Of a stretch of 7,925 bases of DNA, positions 5,763-7,925 are shown one piece after another. Each line of letters opens with the position of its first letter. Within the stretch, counting starts at the first letter, position 1. This stretch comes from Methanobacteriota archaeon (lineage in GTDB: Archaea; Thermoplasmatota; Poseidoniia; MGIII; CG-Epi1): contig PSPB01000022.1 in NCBI GenBank assembly GCA_003193815.1, forward strand, positions 1 to 7,925. The letters run 5' to 3'. A program made the translations under genes and the position numbers. Under the pieces are notes generated by a model. The model did not search any database, had not been told where the DNA came from, and was given only the letters and a program-made list of their open reading frames with translations.

Positions 5763-6217
5763 CGCCGCGTCCGCCGCAGCTCGCTGCCACAAGTCGGGCA
5801 CTCGCCGTGCGGTTCATCCCATTTCTGGCGGCATCCGCTGCAAGTCCAGCGCCAGCGCAACTGCTTGGCGATGCCGACGGTCTCAACCGGCAGCCACGCG
5901 ATGCCCATGGCGGCGGCGACGTTCTGCATCGCGAAGTCGTCGGTGATGAGCGTCGCATCGCGCTCGAGCGCCAGCGCCAGCAGCTGCGCATCGACGGGCG
6001 AGAGCACGCCCGCGTCGCCCGTTTCCTGCGCGGCGGCGGCGACGCGCTCCTGCGCCGGCGCGTCAGCGGACGCGACCTGCATCCCGGCCGCGCCAAGCTG
6101 CGCGTGGTATTCACGGCTGCGCCGGTTTACGAGCTCCTGCTCGACGCCGGGCGCCGTCAGCAGCTCGCCTTGCGGGTGGCGGCGGGTGAAGAACGCGACG
6201 CTGTCGAGCACGAACAC
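5759..6217 (-). CDS. nob1: rRNA maturation endonuclease Nob1 (PIN domain plus zinc ribbon)
   Basis: Nob1 cuts the 3' end of pre-16S rRNA during maturation of the small ribosomal subunit. The 152-residue protein begins with a PIN domain whose acidic metal ligands are visible: Asp5 (FVLDSVAFF), Glu26/Glu28 (PGVEQELVN), Asp76 (LSPVDAQLLALAL), and Asp93-Asp94 (TLITDDFAMQNVA). A zinc ribbon follows: Cys126-x-x-Cys129 and Cys140-x-x-Cys143, after the RWRW linker. This order matches archaeal Nob1. The open frame runs back to 6307, but the added 30 residues are unlike the family, whereas GTG 6217 starts the PIN strand exactly and has a TATA-like box about 25 bases upstream. It is the only minus-strand gene here, convergent with comB (4-nt overlap of stops) and divergent from the nucleotidylyltransferase gene. 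Confidence 0.93.
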   Translation of the reverse strand: MFVLDSVAFFTRRHPQGELLTAPGVEQELVNRRSREYHAQLGAAGMQVASADAPAQERVAAAAQETGDAGVLSPVDAQLLALALERDATLITDDFAMQNVAAAMGIAWLPVETVGIAKQLRWRWTCSGCRQKWDEPHGECPTCGSELRRTRR

Positions 6218-6237
6218 CGCGCGCCAGCGCCGAGGCG

Positions 6238-6246
6238 GATATGAAA
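6238..6246 (-). promoter_or_regulatory. TATA-like box for nob1
   Basis: On the minus strand this reads TTTCATATC, centred about 25 bases before GTG 6217. The spacing fits a leaderless nob1 transcript and supports the short start over the longer open frame. No Shine-Dalgarno is apparent. Confidence 0.4.
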
Positions 6247-6271
6247 CGCACCCCCAGCAAGCCGGCGCGGG

Positions 6272-6285
6272 CGATTTGCAAATCG
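6272..6285. repeat. Perfect 14-bp palindrome, possible operator
   Basis: CGATTTGCAAATCG is fully self-complementary. It lies between the two divergent TATA-like boxes and ends 7 bases before the GATATACT box of the rightward gene, a common location for a dimeric archaeal repressor or activator. It is not followed by a T run, so a terminator role is unlikely. Confidence 0.45.
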
Positions 6286-6292
6286 TAAGGAT

Positions 6293-6300
6293 GATATACT
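6293..6300 (+). promoter_or_regulatory. TATA-like box for the nucleotidylyltransferase-glmS operon
   Basis: GATATACT is preceded by the purine-rich AAGGAT and centred about 24 bases before ATG 6320. The spacing fits transcription from or beside that ATG and argues against the upstream in-frame GTG 6308. No Shine-Dalgarno precedes ATG 6320. Confidence 0.5.
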
Positions 6301-6319
6301 CCCCCACGTGCGGCGGCGC

Positions 6320-7495
6320 ATGCGTGCCGTAATCCTGACGGCCGGCGAAGCCGCACGGTTGCGGGGCTGGACCGCCAGTCGCCCCAAGGGGATGCTACCG
6401 CTCGCCAACCGCACCATCCTTGAGCACCTTGTCGCCGGGCTGCGTGACGCGGGGGTGCGGAAGCTGGTGCTGGTCGTGGGGCACGGCGCCGAGAGCGTCA
6501 TGAGCCTGTTCGGCGACGGCGGTCGCCATGGCGTCGCGGTCGAATACGCGCGGCAGAAGGAGCTGACCGGTACGCTCGACGCGCTGCGGCTCGGCGCTGC
6601 GGCCGCCCCTGACGAGGAACTGCTGGTCGTCCCGGGGGACAACTACGTCGCACCGCAGGGCTTCGCCGCGCTGCTCGAGGAGCAGGGCGAAGCGCTGCTC
6701 GCGAGCGAGGCGCTGCGCTGGTCCAAGTGGGGCGGACTCGAGCTCGAGGGCGATACGGTGCGGTTGAGCTACGATGCGCCCGACGCCGTAGGGCGGTTGC
6801 ATTTCACCGGCATCGCGCGGCTTGCGCCGGCTACCGTCGCGCGGCTGGTCGGGAGCGACGAGCGGCACATCGGCAAGGCACTGCAGCCGCTGCTCGCCGA
6901 CGGCACCACGGCGCCGACGGTCGCGATGGCCGAGGCGTGGCACAACATCGTCTACCCGTGGGACATGGTCGGCGGCAACCAGGTCGCGCTGCGCTACCTG
7001 CCGCAGGAGCTGGCGGGCACCTGCGAGGCGGGCGTCATGATTCGCGGCGCGGTCGCCATCGGTGAAGGAAGCCGCATCGCCGCCGGCTGCTACCTACAGG
7101 GGCCGCTCGCGATTGGCAGCGGCTGCCGTATCGGCCCCGGCACCGTGCTGGGCCCGTCGACCGCCATCGGCGACGGCGTCGAAATGGGCACGCACTGCGA
7201 AATCGCCGACACGCTCGTAATGGATTCGGTCTCGGTCGGCAGCTACACCCACTTGCAGGCGTGCGTCGTCGGCGAAGCGAGCGAACTCGGTTCGCACGTC
7301 GTCGCACTCCCCGGCCCCGAAGAAGCAACGTATCTGCAGTCGCAGCACTCCGTGGTCGACCGCGGCGCGATGGTCGGCGACGGCTGCCGCATCGGTGACC
7401 GTGCGGTGCTGCAGGGTGGCTGCGTGCTCTCGCGCGGCGCCGTCGTGGGCGTCGGCGCCGCGATTGACGGCGAGTTCCCGGTGGAGGCTGCCTGA
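6320..7495 (+). CDS. Sugar-1-phosphate nucleotidylyltransferase with acetyltransferase-type beta-helix (GlmU-like)
   Basis: This is probably the archaeal bifunctional enzyme that acetylates glucosamine-1-phosphate and joins it to UTP to give UDP-GlcNAc. The N-terminal nucleotidyltransferase domain (1 to about 225) shows MRAVILTAGEAARLRGWT with Arg13, the RPKGMLPLAN block with Lys23, VPGDNY with Asp108 for the metal, and a NIVYPWDMVGGN block (209-220). The C-terminal part (about 237-385) is a left-handed beta-helix of hexapeptide repeats (IGEGSRIAAG, IGSGCRIGPG, IGDGVEMG, VGDGCRIGDR). His311 in SYTHLQACVVGE is a candidate acetyltransferase base. The 391-residue length matches archaeal relatives of about 400. 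ATG 6320 is chosen because it starts the core strand and suits the promoter; GTG 6308 would add four residues. The stop overlaps the glmS start (TGATG). The glmS neighbour supports UDP-GlcNAc as product, but a glucose-1-phosphate thymidylyl- or uridylyltransferase cannot be excluded. The signature loop is atypical (GEAAR for GxGTR). Confidence 0.87.
   Translation: MRAVILTAGEAARLRGWTASRPKGMLPLANRTILEHLVAGLRDAGVRKLVLVVGHGAESVMSLFGDGGRHGVAVEYARQKELTGTLDALRLGAAAAPDEELLVVPGDNYVAPQGFAALLEEQGEALLASEALRWSKWGGLELEGDTVRLSYDAPDAVGRLHFTGIARLAPATVARLVGSDERHIGKALQPLLADGTTAPTVAMAEAWHNIVYPWDMVGGNQVALRYLPQELAGTCEAGVMIRGAVAIGEGSRIAAGCYLQGPLAIGSGCRIGPGTVLGPSTAIGDGVEMGTHCEIADTLVMDSVSVGSYTHLQACVVGEASELGSHVVALPGPEEATYLQSQHSVVDRGAMVGDGCRIGDRAVLQGGCVLSRGAVVGVGAAIDGEFPVEAA
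7483..7487 (+). promoter_or_regulatory. Shine-Dalgarno site for glmS
   Basis: GGAGG lies 7 bases before ATG 7495, inside the end of the upstream gene. Together with the TGATG overlap it indicates coupled translation. Confidence 0.65.
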
Positions 7496-7925
7496 TGTGC
7501 GGCATCGTTGGCTACGCCGGCAGCGGCGATGCGCCCCCAATCCTGATTGAGGCGCTCAAGCGGCTCGAATACCGCGGCTACGATTCGGCCGGCATCGCGG
7601 TGCAGGAAAACGGGGGGCTTACCATCCACAAAAAGCAGGGGCGCATCTCGGTGATGGAGGAAGCACTGCCGAACCTAAAGGCGACGGTCGGCATCGGCCA
7701 CACCCGTTGGGCGACCCACGGCGAGCCGTCTGACGCCAACGCGCACCCCCAAGTTGATTCCAGCGGTGACATCGCCGTCATCCACAACGGGACGCTCGAA
7801 AACTACGCCGACCTGCGCTCGAGGAGGGAGGCGGCCGGCATCGAGTTCAACTCCGGAACCGATACCGAGGTGCTGCCGCACTTGGTCGCGCACCATTACG
7901 ACGGAGACCTGCTCGCGGCCGTGCG
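7495..7925 (+). CDS. glmS: Glucosamine-6-phosphate synthase GlmS, N-terminal part (cut by window edge)
   Basis: GlmS converts fructose-6-phosphate and glutamine into glucosamine-6-phosphate and glutamate, the entry to UDP-GlcNAc. Only the first 143 codons are in the window, all within the class II glutamine amidotransferase domain. Cys2 becomes the N-terminal nucleophile after Met removal (MCGIVGYAG). YRGYDSAGIA (26-35), GHTRWATHG (69-77) with Arg and Trp, HNGTLENY, and the glutamine-binding SGTDTEV block all follow in the usual order. A full protein of about 600 residues with two SIS isomerase domains is expected to the right. Start ATG 7495 overlaps the preceding stop by one base. The GlcN-6-P mutase GlmM that must act between these two enzymes is not seen. 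Confidence 0.96.
   Translation, partial: MCGIVGYAGSGDAPPILIEALKRLEYRGYDSAGIAVQENGGLTIHKKQGRISVMEEALPNLKATVGIGHTRWATHGEPSDANAHPQVDSSGDIAVIHNGTLENYADLRSRREAAGIEFNSGTDTEVLPHLVAHHYDGDLLAAV

Larger units (their letters stand above)
6218..6319. promoter_or_regulatory. Divergent control region between nob1 and the nucleotidylyltransferase gene
   Basis: This 102-base spacer separates the starts of two divergently transcribed genes. It contains a TATA-like element on each strand and a perfect 14-bp palindrome between them. Upper-strand GATATGAAA marks the nob1 side; GATATACT marks the other side. No small gene is evident in it. Confidence 0.6.

Noticed and set aside
6218..6307. 30-residue N-terminal extension of Nob1
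   Set aside because: Archaeal Nob1 begins directly at the PIN-domain strand with the first Asp at about residue 5. The extension would run through the palindrome and over both promoter elements.
1..7925. CRISPR arrays, insertion sequences, inteins, tRNA or rRNA genes
   Set aside because: I saw no regularly spaced repeats, transposase motifs, terminal inverted repeats, cloverleaf patterns or rRNA segments. RtcB, a frequent intein host, is uninterrupted.

Overview
The window is a compact, GC-rich stretch of archaeal chromosome. It carries nine genes, one of them cut by the right edge, and almost no spacer DNA. Archaeal markers are Nob1 (archaeal/eukaryotic rRNA nuclease), FEN-1 with a C-terminal PCNA-binding tail, a sugar-phosphate nucleotidylyltransferase with an archaeal-type left-handed beta-helix, ComA/ComB, and a CcmE with the CxxxY haem site typical of the archaeal variant of cytochrome c maturation System I. 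TATA-like boxes lie about 24-28 nt before the start codons of first genes. The strong G/C bias at third codon positions plus c-type cytochrome maturation suggests an aerobic or respiring, uncultured euryarchaeon (marine group II/III or another Thermoplasmata relative is my guess). It does not look like a methanogen, but that placement is inference only.

Layout. 1-150: AT-rich, gene-free leader with a Fur/DtxR-like dyad, a short direct repeat and a TATA-like box. 151-4212 (+): a tightly packed run of ccmC, a CcmD-like fusion protein, ccmE, rtcB and fen1, with overlaps of 4, 11 and 4 nt and then a 1-nt gap, so very probably one transcript. 4213-4246: a 34-nt spacer with a second TATA-like box. 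4247-5762 (+): comA and comB, which make sulfolactate from phosphoenolpyruvate and sulfite. 5759-6217 (-): nob1, convergent with comB and overlapping it by 4 nt through a shared CTAG. 6218-6319: divergent control region with two TATA-like boxes and a perfect 14-bp palindrome. 6320 to the end (+): a UDP-GlcNAc pyrophosphorylase-type enzyme and the start of glmS, overlapping by 1 nt, for amino-sugar nucleotide synthesis feeding glycans or cell-surface glycosylation.

How it fits together. The first three genes form the haem-handling arm of cytochrome c maturation: CcmC loads haem onto CcmE, and a CcmD-type helix steadies the complex. No CcmA, CcmB, CcmF or CcmH is present here. This arm is translationally coupled to RNA repair/tRNA splicing (RtcB) and Okazaki-flap processing (FEN-1), an association with no obvious biochemical logic. 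Four genes that begin a transcript have no Shine-Dalgarno but have a TATA-like box at the spacing expected for leaderless mRNA. Several internal genes have clear GGAGG-type sites. The most novel items are the CcmD helix fused to an exported beta-rich domain, the CcmC whose tryptophan-rich haem motif has lost most of its tryptophans, and the iron-regulator-like dyad ahead of this haem operon.
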